From Gammaproteobacteria bacterium (GTDB lineage Bacteria; Pseudomonadota; Gammaproteobacteria; Pseudomonadales; Pseudohongiellaceae): 32,571 bases of DNA. The notes beneath the pieces are model-generated. The model saw only the letters and a program-made list of their open reading frames with translations. It was not told where the DNA came from and did not search any database. Shown here one piece after another: positions 1 to 7,302 of this stretch. Within the stretch, counting starts at the first letter, position 1; each line of letters opens with the position of its first letter. The translations under genes and the position numbers were made by a program. Where the stretch lies: contig JAQWQD010000074.1 in assembly GCA_029244985.1 (NCBI GenBank), forward strand, positions 1 through 32,571. Direction: 5' to 3'.

Positions 1-714
1 TGAAGAGCCTGTTCCCATCACATCGCCTACCAGAGCGACGGGGAAACCAGCTTCTTCTAATTGATTAATTTGTTCTTCCGCGTTCGTTATTCCATCACGC
101 GGATTCTTGTACATGGCTTTTGCGTGAAACGGAATATCCGGACGTGACCAGGCATCTTGTGCTGGAGATAAATCATCGGTATTAGTTTCGCCTGGTACTT
201 TGAAAACAGAAACAGTAAGCTTTTTCGAAAGTTCTGGTTTACTAGTAAACCATTCCGCGTTAGCCCAAGAGTTCATAACTCTTTGTGCTTCGGGATGCCC
301 CTTTTTTGCTTTCTCAGCAACGTCGTAAAACGCATCAAACATAAGTAAGGTATGGCAAAGCTCGTTAGCTGCTCTTGCCGCGAGCTCTCTATCATCAAGC
401 AACTCAACAAGTGTAGTAATGTTGTAACCACCGAGCATCGTACCAAGTAATTCGACTGCAAGGTTTTTGTTAATGACAGGCGAAATCGTTTCACCTTTTG
501 CAACTGCAGACAAAAAAGCCGCTTTCACGTATGCAGCATCATCGACACCGGGGGGAACACGGTTGGAAATTAGATCTAAGATAAATTCTTCTTCTCCAGC
601 GGGCGGTTTTACTAATAGCTCAACTAAACCAGCGACCTGTTCCGCTGAGAGTGGCTCAGGAACTACTCCAATTTCAGCACGTTCAGCGGCGTGTTTTCTA
701 TAATTTTCTAACAA
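1..714 (-). CDS. acnB: Aconitate hydratase B (AcnB), N-terminal part, cut by window edge
   Basis: Citrate/isocitrate hydro-lyase of the TCA cycle, cytosolic [4Fe-4S] enzyme. The reverse strand reads open for 238 codons to position 1, starting MLENYRKHAAERAE and ending GDVMGTGSS. It follows E. coli AcnB closely (PPAGEEEFILDL, NRVPPGVDDAAYVKA, ELLGTMLGGYNI, VPGETNTDDLSPAQDAWSRPDIP). This covers the HEAT-like N-terminal domain (about residues 1-160) and the beginning of the swivel domain. The cluster-binding cysteines lie in the missing C-terminal part. The start must be TTG (714-712): an in-frame stop lies just upstream, there is no ATG or GTG between, and GAGGA (726-722 on the minus strand) sits 7 bases before it. 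It diverges from the DUF1289 gene. Identification is firm; only about a quarter of the protein is present. Confidence 0.96.
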   Translation of the reverse strand, partial: MLENYRKHAAERAEIGVVPEPLSAEQVAGLVELLVKPPAGEEEFILDLISNRVPPGVDDAAYVKAAFLSAVAKGETISPVINKNLAVELLGTMLGGYNITTLVELLDDRELAARAANELCHTLLMFDAFYDVAEKAKKGHPEAQRVMNSWANAEWFTSKPELSKKLTVSVFKVPGETNTDDLSPAQDAWSRPDIPFHAKAMYKNPRDGITNAEEQINQLEEAGFPVALVGDVMGTGSS

Positions 715-1112
715 GGGAGATTCCTCATTGGTCTAACTGAAAGTGATATGTAAAACTAGAAAAGACATTGTTCTCGGCTTGGCCGGGAGTGTCATTTTGC
801 AAAATCACTTACAGGTGGCTTTTAGTAAAGAAGCTACTTATCAATACAATGAGACGCAGTTTTTCGGGAAACTTCTAAAGTTATTATTAGGTTTTGCGTC
901 TAGAATCGCGGGCTCTTAATACCAAAGCAGTCGTTTAATTCAAGCGTGTATTCTATTGTAAATCCACAAAAAAATCTAGCTAGCCTAGGTTGCTTGATTT
1001 GGGTAGACCCTCTTTTTGCAAATTTTCAAAGCTAGTTTACAAATAATTCAGACTTGCTAAAGTCTGCTTTCAGTTATCCGACTGAAGCAATACCATTAGA
1101 ATTATTTCCCCT
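715..1112. other. Divergent intergenic region between acnB and the DUF1289 gene
   Basis: No coding sequence is supported in these 398 bases. They hold the acnB ribosome binding site (722-726, minus), a 10-base palindrome TTTTGCAAAA near 796-805, a 7-base inverted repeat AGACGCA/TGCGTCT (852-858 and 895-901), and two adjacent small hairpins just before the DUF1289 start (1049-1066 and 1069-1086). Promoters for both flanking genes must lie here, but I see no close match to -35/-10 consensus. Confidence 0.6.
1049..1086 (+). promoter_or_regulatory. Tandem small hairpins upstream of the DUF1289 gene
   Basis: CAGACTT-GCTA-AAGTCTG (1049-1066) is a perfect 7-base-pair stem with a 4-base loop. It is followed at once by TTCAGT-TATCCG-ACTGAA (1069-1086), a 6-base-pair stem with a 6-base loop. 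Neither is followed by a T run, so they do not look like terminators. They may be a leader structure or operators for the gene starting at 1113; the role is unknown. Confidence 0.3.
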
Positions 1113-1580
1113 ATGAAGAATCCCAAGACACCCTGTATCGGAATTTGCTCCACCACTTCTGTCGGCGATGCAATTTGTCGTGGCTGCAAGCGTTATTCCT
1201 TCGAGGTAATTAACTGGAATAGATATGATGCTGTAAGCAAAGCGGCAGTGCTTAAACGAATTGAAAAATTAGTTTCCCAGATATTGGAAACTAAAATACG
1301 GATCTTTTCGATGCCAAATTTAAAGTCGGGTTTAGAGAGAACCGGCGTTCCTTTCGATCCTAAGCTCTCCCCTTATTGTTGGTTGCATAATTTACTTAAG
1401 AAAGAACATGGACAGATTAATGAATTAACAGAATATGGTGCCTACGTGTTACCAGAATTTGAAAAATTCTCACTAATAGAGCTGTGCGAACTAATCGAAA
1501 AAGAGATTCTGATACTGTGTCAGGCGCATTTCGACCGTTATTTTGAATTACCGCAGCCTGGAGTTGATAATTCAGCGTAA
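1113..1580 (+). CDS. DUF1289 family protein (small Cys-motif protein)
   Basis: The N-terminus carries the DUF1289 signature: PCIGIC, then GDAICRGCKR, then EVINW, with cysteines at residues 8, 12, 22 and 25 (CX3C and CX2C) that could bind a metal or Fe-S centre. The family is widespread in proteobacteria and has no established function. At 155 residues it is longer than the roughly 60-80 residue minimal members; the C-terminal half (about 60-155) has no motif I recognise and no membrane segment. The ATG has no clear ribosome binding site. Its last 9 bases overlap the end of the convergent lpxH gene. The family call is good; no function can be assigned. Confidence 0.82.
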   Translation: MKNPKTPCIGICSTTSVGDAICRGCKRYSFEVINWNRYDAVSKAAVLKRIEKLVSQILETKIRIFSMPNLKSGLERTGVPFDPKLSPYCWLHNLLKKEHGQINELTEYGAYVLPEFEKFSLIELCELIEKEILILCQAHFDRYFELPQPGVDNSA

Positions 1581-2333
1581 GGGTTGTTGAGGAAAAGGAA
1601 GCGTACGCAGATCAATTTTTCCGTTCTGAATCTCAATAAACCAGATCTCTTTGTCCCAATCTCCTAAGACGATTCTCTTGCCAGTAGTTTTGGTAGAACC
1701 ATTTTGTTTCAAAGAGACATCATGTACAGCGGGTCTATGGGTGTGACCATGAATGATGTATTTGTGCTGTGTCGAATTAAACAGAGCTTTCACCGCAGTC
1801 TGATTCACATCCATGATTTCAGTCGATTTGGTTTTTGCCGCCTCCCTGCTTTGTTTTCGCGCGGCGCTGGCATAAGCGACTCTTTCTTCTATGGGTTTTT
1901 TTAAAAATTCGGTCTGCCATTTGTTGTCTCGAACCATCGTCTTGAATTGCTGGTAGTCAACATCATCGGTGCAAAGTGAATCACCATGCAGTAATAGAAT
2001 TTCTAAATTTTGGACCTCAAGTGAATAATATTCCTGAACTAAAGAGATGCCACATTGCGCTGCGTAAGATTCTCCAATAAGAAAATCTCTATTACCGTGC
2101 ATTAAATAGACAGAGCTTCCCCCTGTATAAAATTCTCTAAGGGAATCCGCGACTGTTGTTGTAAGTAACGATTCTACGTCGTCGCCAATCCAAATTTCAA
2201 AAAGATCGCCCAGTATGTAAAGAGCCGAGCATTTTCCTCGATTGAGCTCTAAAAACTGAGTAAACGCCTCGGTGATATCTTGTCGTTGCTCTTCAAGATG
2301 TAAATCTGAGATTAGTAGGACACGATCTTGCAA
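1572..2333 (-). CDS. lpxH: UDP-2,3-diacylglucosamine diphosphatase LpxH
   Basis: Peripheral membrane metallophosphoesterase that cleaves UDP-2,3-diacylglucosamine to lipid X and UMP in lipid A synthesis. The calcineurin-like metal ligands are in order: D10 and H12 (SDLHL), D43 (LGDLFEIWIGDD), N81 (GNRDF), H116 (HGDSLCTDD), H195 and H197 (HGHTHRP). The length of 253 residues is close to the usual 240 or so. The start is TTG at 2333: the reading frame begins there with MQDRVLLISDLHL, and AGGA about 9 bases upstream overlaps the end of ppiB. Only 2 bases separate it from ppiB, so the two genes form an operon, an arrangement also found in E. coli next to cysS. It implies a lipopolysaccharide-bearing outer membrane. 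Confidence 0.95.
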   Translation of the reverse strand: MQDRVLLISDLHLEEQRQDITEAFTQFLELNRGKCSALYILGDLFEIWIGDDVESLLTTTVADSLREFYTGGSSVYLMHGNRDFLIGESYAAQCGISLVQEYYSLEVQNLEILLLHGDSLCTDDVDYQQFKTMVRDNKWQTEFLKKPIEERVAYASAARKQSREAAKTKSTEIMDVNQTAVKALFNSTQHKYIIHGHTHRPAVHDVSLKQNGSTKTTGKRIVLGDWDKEIWFIEIQNGKIDLRTLPFPQQPLR

Positions 2334-2335
2334 GG

Positions 2336-2833
2336 TTAATTTTCCTGAATTTCAATTGTTTGTATAACAATATCATCAACAGGAACATCTTGATGGCCAG
2401 CATTTGAGCCTGTCTCGCATGCCTTGATAGCATCTATGACTTTCATGCCATCAACGACGCGCCCAAAAACTGCATAACCCCATCCTTGCTCAGATTTATC
2501 ACGATGATCGAGAAATAAATTATCACCTACGTTAATAAAGAATTGAGAAGTGGCAGAATGGGGGTCTGAGGTGCGCGCCATTGCAAGGGTTCCAGTTAAG
2601 TTTGATAAACCATTATCAGCCTCGTTTTCAATGGGGCTTCCGTTATATTTTTGTACCATTCCTGCCTCGAATCCTCCACCCTGTACCATGAAATTGTCAA
2701 TGACCCTATGAAATATGGTGCCTTCATAGAACCCGTCTTTAACATATTTCTTGAAATTCTCAGCTGAAATCGGCGCTTTCTCAAAGTTCAGCTCAACCGT
2801 GATTGCGCCATAGTTTGTATTTAATACGATCAT
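2336..2833 (-). CDS. ppiB: Cytosolic cyclophilin, peptidyl-prolyl cis-trans isomerase B
   Basis: Catalyses proline isomerisation during protein folding. The single cyclophilin domain fills the protein and carries the active-site segments [34 protein letters not shown] and [14 protein letters not shown]. There is no signal peptide, so it is the cytosolic type. Two ATGs in tandem (2836 and 2833) could start it. AAGGAG (2844-2839, minus strand) is only 2 bases from the first but 5 from the second, and E. coli PpiB begins at the same place, so 2833 (165 residues) is preferred. It is the first gene of the ppiB-lpxH operon and diverges from glnS. Confidence 0.95.
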   Translation of the reverse strand: MIVLNTNYGAITVELNFEKAPISAENFKKYVKDGFYEGTIFHRVIDNFMVQGGGFEAGMVQKYNGSPIENEADNGLSNLTGTLAMARTSDPHSATSQFFINVGDNLFLDHRDKSEQGWGYAVFGRVVDGMKVIDAIKACETGSNAGHQDVPVDDIVIQTIEIQEN

Positions 2834-2870
2834 CATTACTCCTTGAGGGTTATTCCTTTGTAAGTTTTTG

Positions 2871-2899
2871 TTAATGCTTTGTGACAGAGCAGTTATAAT
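2871..2899 (+). promoter_or_regulatory. Candidate sigma-70 promoter for glnS
   Basis: A perfect -10 TATAAT (2894-2899) is preceded after 17 bases by TTAATG (2871-2876), a weak -35. Transcription would begin about 65 bases before the glnS ATG. It sits in the 134-base divergent gap between ppiB and glnS. It was identified by eye only. Confidence 0.42.
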
Positions 2900-2970
2900 A
2901 AGGTTTTTATATATCTCTCGAAAGCCCCGAGTTTTCTAAATCTCACCAGCGAATACAAAGATCATAACTA

Positions 2971-4704
2971 ATGGCAGATTCAGAAAAAGATAGTCAAAGC
3001 TCATCTGTAGCTCCGTCTAACTTTATACGCAACAAGATAGCTGAGGATCTGGCTTCCAATAAGCATGGAGGTCTCGTACAAACCCGCTTTCCGCCCGAGC
3101 CCAATGGCTATTTGCATATTGGTCATGCGAAATCGATTTGCCTGAATTTTAGCGTAGCTGCGCAAAACAACGGGTCTTGCAATCTTCGTTTCGATGACAC
3201 AAACCCTGCAAAAGAAAGCCAGGAATTCATCGATGAGATAAAAAATAATATTAAATGGTTGGGTTTTGATTGGAGTGGAAAGGTTCGGTATTCCTCCAGT
3301 TACTTTGAGCACCTCTATAACTTTGCCACGCAATTAATAGAAAATAATCTGGCCTATGTCTGCAGTCTAAGTCCAGATCAGGCGCGGGAATACAGAGGGA
3401 GTCTGACAGCGCCAGGAACAAACAGTCCAGACCGTGATCGTTCTCAAGCAGAGAACATCGAGCTATTCAGGCGCATGCGAGCGGGAGAATTCAAAGATGG
3501 AAGTTTTTCCCTGCGGGCTAAGATTGATATGGCTTCGCGAAATATCAATATGCGCGACCCTGTACTTTATCGTATTCGACACATTAACCACCATCAAACG
3601 GGAGACAAATGGTGTATTTATCCAACTTATGATTACACCCATTGTATTTCCGATGCGATAGAGAATGTCACTCACTCGTTTTGCACTTTAGAATTCGAAG
3701 ACCATAGGCCTCTGTATGACTGGATATTGCAGAATCTTGCTATTGAATCTTTAGAGAAAGTTAGTGATCTGGCAGGCAGCATTGACAATTATGTGTTACC
3801 AGAACAAACAGAGTTCGCTAAGTTAAAGCTCAACTACACCATGATAGGGAAACGGAACTTAAAGGAAATGATCGATACTGGTGTTGTCGAAGCATGGGAT
3901 GACCCTCGTATGCCGACTCTAGCAGGGATGAGGCGGCGTGGATTTACAGCAGCCTCTATTCGTAATTTTTGTGAAAGTGTGGGGGTGAGCCGTTCAGAAA
4001 GCGTGGTGGACATGGGGATGTTAGAGCATTCTATTCGTGACGACTTAGACAAAACCGCCCCACGAGTAATGTGTGTGTTAAATCCTTTGAAGTTGACATT
4101 AGAAAACGTGGACGCAGATTTCGTCGAAACGTTAAGTTTGCAGAATCATCCTAAACAAGAATCGATGGGTCGGCGGGAAGTTCCTTTTACTCGAGAAGTT
4201 TTTATTGATCGGCAGGACTTTGAGGAAGAGCCACCGACAGGTTTTAAACGGCTAGTACTCAATGGAGAAGTACGCCTGCGTGGTTCTTACGTTATAAAGT
4301 GTATTGAGGTTATTAAAGATTCCGCTGGGGAAGTGATAGAGCTCGTTGGCTCTATAGATAAAGATACGTTGGGTAAGCGTCCCGAAGGAAGAAAGGTCAA
4401 AGGGGTTATTCATTGGGTCTCAGCCAGTGCAAGTATCCCCATTACAGTCCGACTCTATGACCGCCTCTTTAATGTGGAAAACCCGGAGTCAAAGGACATT
4501 GATGATTATCGCCAATGTCTAAACCCAAACTCGTTGCTGACACTCGAAAACTGCAGGGTTGAGCCATCAGTCATTGAAAATGGCTCTTCGAGTTTTTTCC
4601 AATTTGAGAGAGAAGGCTACTTCTGCATGGATGAGAAAGATAGCAGAAATAATAAGATGGTTTTTAATCGCACAATTACCTTGCGTGATTCATGGTCCAG
4701 CTAA
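2971..4704 (+). CDS. glnS: Glutamine-tRNA ligase (GlnRS)
   Basis: Class I aminoacyl-tRNA synthetase that charges tRNA-Gln directly. It shows the HIGH motif at 49-52 (PPEPNGYLHIGHAKS), the Rossmann-fold segments NLRFDDTNP and EFIDEI, and TYDYTHCISDAIE...THSFCTLEFEDHRPLYDW, followed by the beta-barrel anticodon-binding region to residue 577. E. coli GlnRS has 554 residues. Part of the extra length is an insertion of about 15 residues (around 259-275) after YDWILQNLAI. The KMSKS-equivalent reads MIGKR (291-295) where E. coli has VMSKR, so the loop serine is glycine while the catalytic lysine (K294) stays. The ATG lacks an obvious ribosome binding site. cysS follows 15 bases downstream, indicating an operon. 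Confidence 0.96.
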   Translation: MADSEKDSQSSSVAPSNFIRNKIAEDLASNKHGGLVQTRFPPEPNGYLHIGHAKSICLNFSVAAQNNGSCNLRFDDTNPAKESQEFIDEIKNNIKWLGFDWSGKVRYSSSYFEHLYNFATQLIENNLAYVCSLSPDQAREYRGSLTAPGTNSPDRDRSQAENIELFRRMRAGEFKDGSFSLRAKIDMASRNINMRDPVLYRIRHINHHQTGDKWCIYPTYDYTHCISDAIENVTHSFCTLEFEDHRPLYDWILQNLAIESLEKVSDLAGSIDNYVLPEQTEFAKLKLNYTMIGKRNLKEMIDTGVVEAWDDPRMPTLAGMRRRGFTAASIRNFCESVGVSRSESVVDMGMLEHSIRDDLDKTAPRVMCVLNPLKLTLENVDADFVETLSLQNHPKQESMGRREVPFTREVFIDRQDFEEEPPTGFKRLVLNGEVRLRGSYVIKCIEVIKDSAGEVIELVGSIDKDTLGKRPEGRKVKGVIHWVSASASIPITVRLYDRLFNVENPESKDIDDYRQCLNPNSLLTLENCRVEPSVIENGSSSFFQFEREGYFCMDEKDSRNNKMVFNRTITLRDSWSS

Positions 4705-4719
4705 GCGGCAGTTAAATAG

Positions 4720-6108
4720 ATGCTTCAAATTTACAACACAATGACCCAGGAGAAAGAAAAATTTTGTCCTATTGATGAAGGCAAGGTTCGTATTTATGTG
4801 TGTGGCTTAACTGTCTATGACTATACTCATTTGGGGCATGGGCGCATGCTCGTTGCATTCGATGTAATAGTGCGTTACCTGCGAGCAAAGGGCTTGGACG
4901 TCACATATGTGAGAAATATTACCGACATTGATGACAAAATCTTAAATCGTGCGGTAGAAAATAATGAACTGTTTTCTGATTTGACTGCACGCTTTATTGA
5001 ATCTATGCATGCGGATGAAAAGTCGCTAAACGTATTGCCTCCAGATCAAGAGCCAAGGGCTACAGGCCACATTGATCAAATTATCTCTATGATAGAGGTG
5101 CTGCTAAAAAAAGAATTTGCCTATCGGGCAGATAATGGAGATGTCTACTTTTCTATAAAGCGCTTTCCTGATTACGGAAAATTGTCAAAAAAGAAAATGG
5201 ATGAGCTCTTAGAAGGTGCTCGAATTGAAGTTGGCGAGCTGAAAATAGATCCCAGAGATTTTGTATTGTGGAAATCTTCCCCGGATGATGGGGTGGGTTG
5301 GGACTCTCCTTGGGGTTATGGACGGCCAGGTTGGCATATCGAATGTTCAGCTATGTCTACAAGTGCTTTGGGTGATAATTTCGATATTCATGGAGGTGGA
5401 ACAGATTTACTTTTTCCACACCATGAAAATGAAATTGCTCAGTCGGAGTGTGCTACAGGAAGTAAATTTGCAAATTATTGGATGCACAATGGTCCTTTGC
5501 GCGTGGATAGCGAGAAAATGTCGAAATCATTAGGGAACTTTTTTACGGTTCGCGAGGTTTTAAAAAAGTATGACGCAGAAGTCGTCCGGCATCTATTAAT
5601 TGCCAGCCACTACCGAAGCCCAATCAATTATTCTGAGCAAAGTTTGCAGCAATCAGCGAAAGCCTTAGAGAGATTCTATATTGCTCTTCAAGATTTAGAT
5701 TTACTCAATGCAAAAACTTTAGTTAATAGTAAGTTTGAGAAAGCATTTTTTTCTGCAATGGACGATGACTTTAATACAGCGGAAGCTTTTGGTGTGCTTT
5801 TTGAGATAGTTACAGAGATCAACAAGCAAAAAGGAGAGAATAGCGATCTGGCAAATCAATTAGGAAAATTATTGGTCAGCCTGGGGGGGGTTCTTGGCGT
5901 ATTACAGGCAGTTCCAGACGACTTTCTGAGAAGTGATCAATCCTTTGAGATTGATGAAGCCACTATCGACCAGTTAATAGCAGAGAGAGAAAAAGCTCGT
6001 TTAGACAAGAATTGGGGTAGGGCTGATGAAATTAGAGATCAATTATTGGCCATGAAAGTAGTCGTTGAAGATAATGTTGGTGGAAGTAGCTGGCGCATCG
6101 ATAGATGA
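4720..6108 (+). CDS. cysS: Cysteine-tRNA ligase (CysRS)
   Basis: Class I synthetase that charges tRNA-Cys. The zinc ligands C28, C209, H234 and E238 are at the same positions as in the E. coli enzyme (YVCGLTVYD, HIECSAMS, FPHHENE). The HIGH-type motif is HLGHGRM (37-43) and KMSKS is intact at 266-270. The C-terminal part (about 310-462) is the helical DALR and anticodon-binding region. The length of 462 matches the family. It lies 15 bases after glnS in the same direction and is followed by the tRNA cluster, an order resembling lpxH-ppiB-glnS-cysS-tRNA in pseudomonads (from memory). Confidence 0.97.
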   Translation: MLQIYNTMTQEKEKFCPIDEGKVRIYVCGLTVYDYTHLGHGRMLVAFDVIVRYLRAKGLDVTYVRNITDIDDKILNRAVENNELFSDLTARFIESMHADEKSLNVLPPDQEPRATGHIDQIISMIEVLLKKEFAYRADNGDVYFSIKRFPDYGKLSKKKMDELLEGARIEVGELKIDPRDFVLWKSSPDDGVGWDSPWGYGRPGWHIECSAMSTSALGDNFDIHGGGTDLLFPHHENEIAQSECATGSKFANYWMHNGPLRVDSEKMSKSLGNFFTVREVLKKYDAEVVRHLLIASHYRSPINYSEQSLQQSAKALERFYIALQDLDLLNAKTLVNSKFEKAFFSAMDDDFNTAEAFGVLFEIVTEINKQKGENSDLANQLGKLLVSLGGVLGVLQAVPDDFLRSDQSFEIDEATIDQLIAEREKARLDKNWGRADEIRDQLLAMKVVVEDNVGGSSWRIDR

Positions 6109-6170
6109 AAAGCGAGGCAGGAGGTCATTACGCGTCTTGTTTTCGCCAAGGGCAGAGCCCTAATCATCAA

Positions 6171-6199
6171 TTGACGGGTCTAAATGACGCGAGTATTAT
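6171..6199 (+). promoter_or_regulatory. Near-consensus promoter of the tRNA-Pro/tRNA-His unit
   Basis: TTGACG (6171-6176) and TATTAT (6194-6199) are separated by exactly 17 bases. The stretch after the -10 is GC-rich (GCCGTGC), as is common in stringently controlled stable-RNA promoters. Transcription would begin near 6206, about 26 bases before the first tRNA. Confidence 0.6.
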
Positions 6200-6231
6200 G
6201 CCGTGCTCTTAAAAATGATGTCGTGATTTAT

Positions 6232-6308
6232 CGGGGTATAGCGCAGTCTGGTAGCGCGCTTGCTTTGGGAGCAAGATGTCGGGAGTTCAAATCTCTCTAC
6301 CCCGACCA
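6232..6308 (+). tRNA. tRNA-Pro (TGG)
   Basis: A complete 77-base cloverleaf. The acceptor stem is CGGGGTA/TACCCCG with discriminator A and an encoded CCA. The anticodon stem is CTTGC/GCAAG around the loop TTTGGGA, giving anticodon TGG (6266-6268). The T-arm contains GTTCAAAT. It probably forms one transcript with tRNA-His, which starts 40 bases later. Confidence 0.96.
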
Positions 6309-6348
6309 ATTTTTGATAGTCAATTTTGAAGATGATTCGTCGATTAAT

Positions 6349-6425
6349 GGTGACTGTAGCTCAGTTGGTAGAGCCCTGGACTGTGACTCCGGTTGTCGTG
6401 GGTTCGAACCCCATCAGTCACCCCA
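6349..6425 (+). tRNA. tRNA-His (GTG)
   Basis: A complete cloverleaf. The acceptor stem is GTGACTG/CAGTCAC with an encoded extra G at position -1 (6349) opposite discriminator C, the identity element specific to tRNA-His, and an encoded CCA. The anticodon loop CTGTGAC gives GTG (6383-6385). The T-arm has GGTTCGAACC. No T-run terminator is seen directly after it. Confidence 0.96.
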
Positions 6426-6520
6426 TTTCTCGTATCGATCTCATGGATTGCTCCAATATTGAACTGGAATTAGGCAAAACTTGTTCTTAATTTTTTAACT
6501 TCACTGAGTGTGAATCGAAA

Positions 6521-6763
6521 TTGGCCGAATCTGATTTAATAACGTTAGACGGTGAGCGTACTCGATTAGAGGGCATGGACCTAGATGCGCCACATGTAGT
6601 TATTACAGATCAATCAGGATTATTAGCCCGCCTTGCCAAAGTTTACAAAAACCTCGCGTTAGTTATGGCTGGCATGTACATCGGGCTCAATTGCTATGGC
6701 AGTCCTCATGCGCATCGAAAGGGCGGTGCTCCAAAGAATAAGCCAGACAATCGTCTAATCTAA
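6521..6763 (+). CDS. Possible small hypothetical protein between tRNA genes
   Basis: This is an 80-codon open frame between tRNA-His and tRNA-Arg. I do not recognise it. It would start at TTG (6521) without a clear ribosome binding site; the next possible start is the ATG at 6575, preceded too closely by GAGGG. The product is acidic at the N-terminus, has a hydrophobic stretch around residues 45-60 (LALVMAGMYIGLNCYG) that could be a membrane helix, and a basic, proline- and lysine-containing tail (HRKGGAPKNKPDN). That inside/outside charge pattern could fit a small membrane protein, but the ORF may equally be chance in a non-coding spacer. Confidence 0.3.
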   Translation: MAESDLITLDGERTRLEGMDLDAPHVVITDQSGLLARLAKVYKNLALVMAGMYIGLNCYGSPHAHRKGGAPKNKPDNRLI

Positions 6764-6863
6764 AATGTGTTGGCATGGTCGCGCGTTACATTTCGTGTAA
6801 AATACGCGGCTTTCCGGCACTTGATGATTCTCACCGCAGACGAATTTGGTCACTACAAGCTAT

Positions 6864-6940
6864 GCGCCCGTAGCTCAACCGGATAGAGCACCGGCCTTCT
6901 AAGCCGGGGGTTGGAGGTTCGAGTCCTCCCGGGCGCGCCA
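6864..6940 (+). tRNA. tRNA-Arg (TCT)
   Basis: A complete 77-base cloverleaf. The acceptor is GCGCCCG/CGGGCGC with discriminator G and an encoded CCA. The anticodon stem CCGGC/GCCGG encloses CTTCTAA, giving anticodon TCT (6898-6900). The T-arm contains GTTCGAGTC. A possible -10 TAAAAT (6798-6803) followed by a GC-rich discriminator lies about 60 bases upstream, without a well-placed -35. It borders the accessory region and so could have served as an insertion point, though no duplicated 3' end was found downstream. Confidence 0.96.
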
Positions 6941-7298
6941 AATAACAAAACTCTCTCGAGCCGGGTGTTAATAAGCTCGGTTTAGGCGGCAAACAGCAAA
7001 TCACTGGCTAAAAAGGACTGCAGCTCGGTAGATATTGAATAATGCTGCCTTAGATAAGCGATTTATTTGGTTAAGCTAATTATTGAATTAGCCCTGATGC
7101 CGCTCTCCACCGCAACTCTTTGCCAAACCTAGATGTATAGTGGCCCTTCGCAGAAAATCACTATAAACGCAACAAAACACTATAAAACAATAATTTACTA
7201 AAGGAACCTAGAGTAAAGCCGACAATATGAGTCGTAACATACTTAAAGTGGCCTAGGTTAGGATTGAGTTCTTAGCACTAGGCCTTTTTTTGCTAGTG
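6941..7298. other. Hairpin-rich non-coding region after tRNA-Arg
   Basis: No coding sequence is supported in this 358-base gap. It contains several inverted repeats: CGAGC/GCTCG (6957-6961, 6975-6979), GCTAAT-TATTGA-ATTAGC (7075-7092), TATAGTG (7136-7142) complementary to two copies of CACTATA (7159-7165 and 7178-7184), and the two overlapping inverted repeats at 7250-7302 listed separately. It may hold a small RNA or the decayed edge of an inserted segment; neither can be shown from the sequence alone. Confidence 0.5.
7250..7291 (+). terminator. Candidate intrinsic terminator, plus strand
   Basis: GGCCTAG (7250-7256) pairs with CTAGGCC (7278-7284), which is followed directly by seven T (7285-7291). 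Allowing one bulged base, the stem extends into AAAG/TTT. The 21-base loop is long for a terminator. It would stop transcription coming from the tRNA-Arg side. Confidence 0.45.
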
Positions 7299-7302
7299 CT
7301 AA
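7272..7302. repeat. 10-base perfect inverted repeat overlapping the FkbM gene stop codon
   Basis: TTAGCACTAG (7272-7281) and CTAGTGCTAA (7293-7302) form a perfect 10-base-pair stem around an 11-base loop that contains the T run. The right arm includes the stop codon of the minus-strand methyltransferase gene (7299-7301). On the minus strand it would be a 3' end hairpin of the DUF1643-FkbM transcript, but no T tract follows it. It shares bases with the plus-strand terminator stem, so the two cannot form together. Confidence 0.55.

Noticed and set aside
6149..6161. AGGGC-AGA-GCCCT hairpin after cysS as a terminator
   Set aside because: The stem is only 5 base pairs and no T run follows, so it does not qualify as an intrinsic terminator.
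6770..6803. TTGGCA and TAAAAT as the tRNA-Arg promoter
   Set aside because: The spacing is 22 bases, too long for a standard promoter; the -10 alone may still be real.
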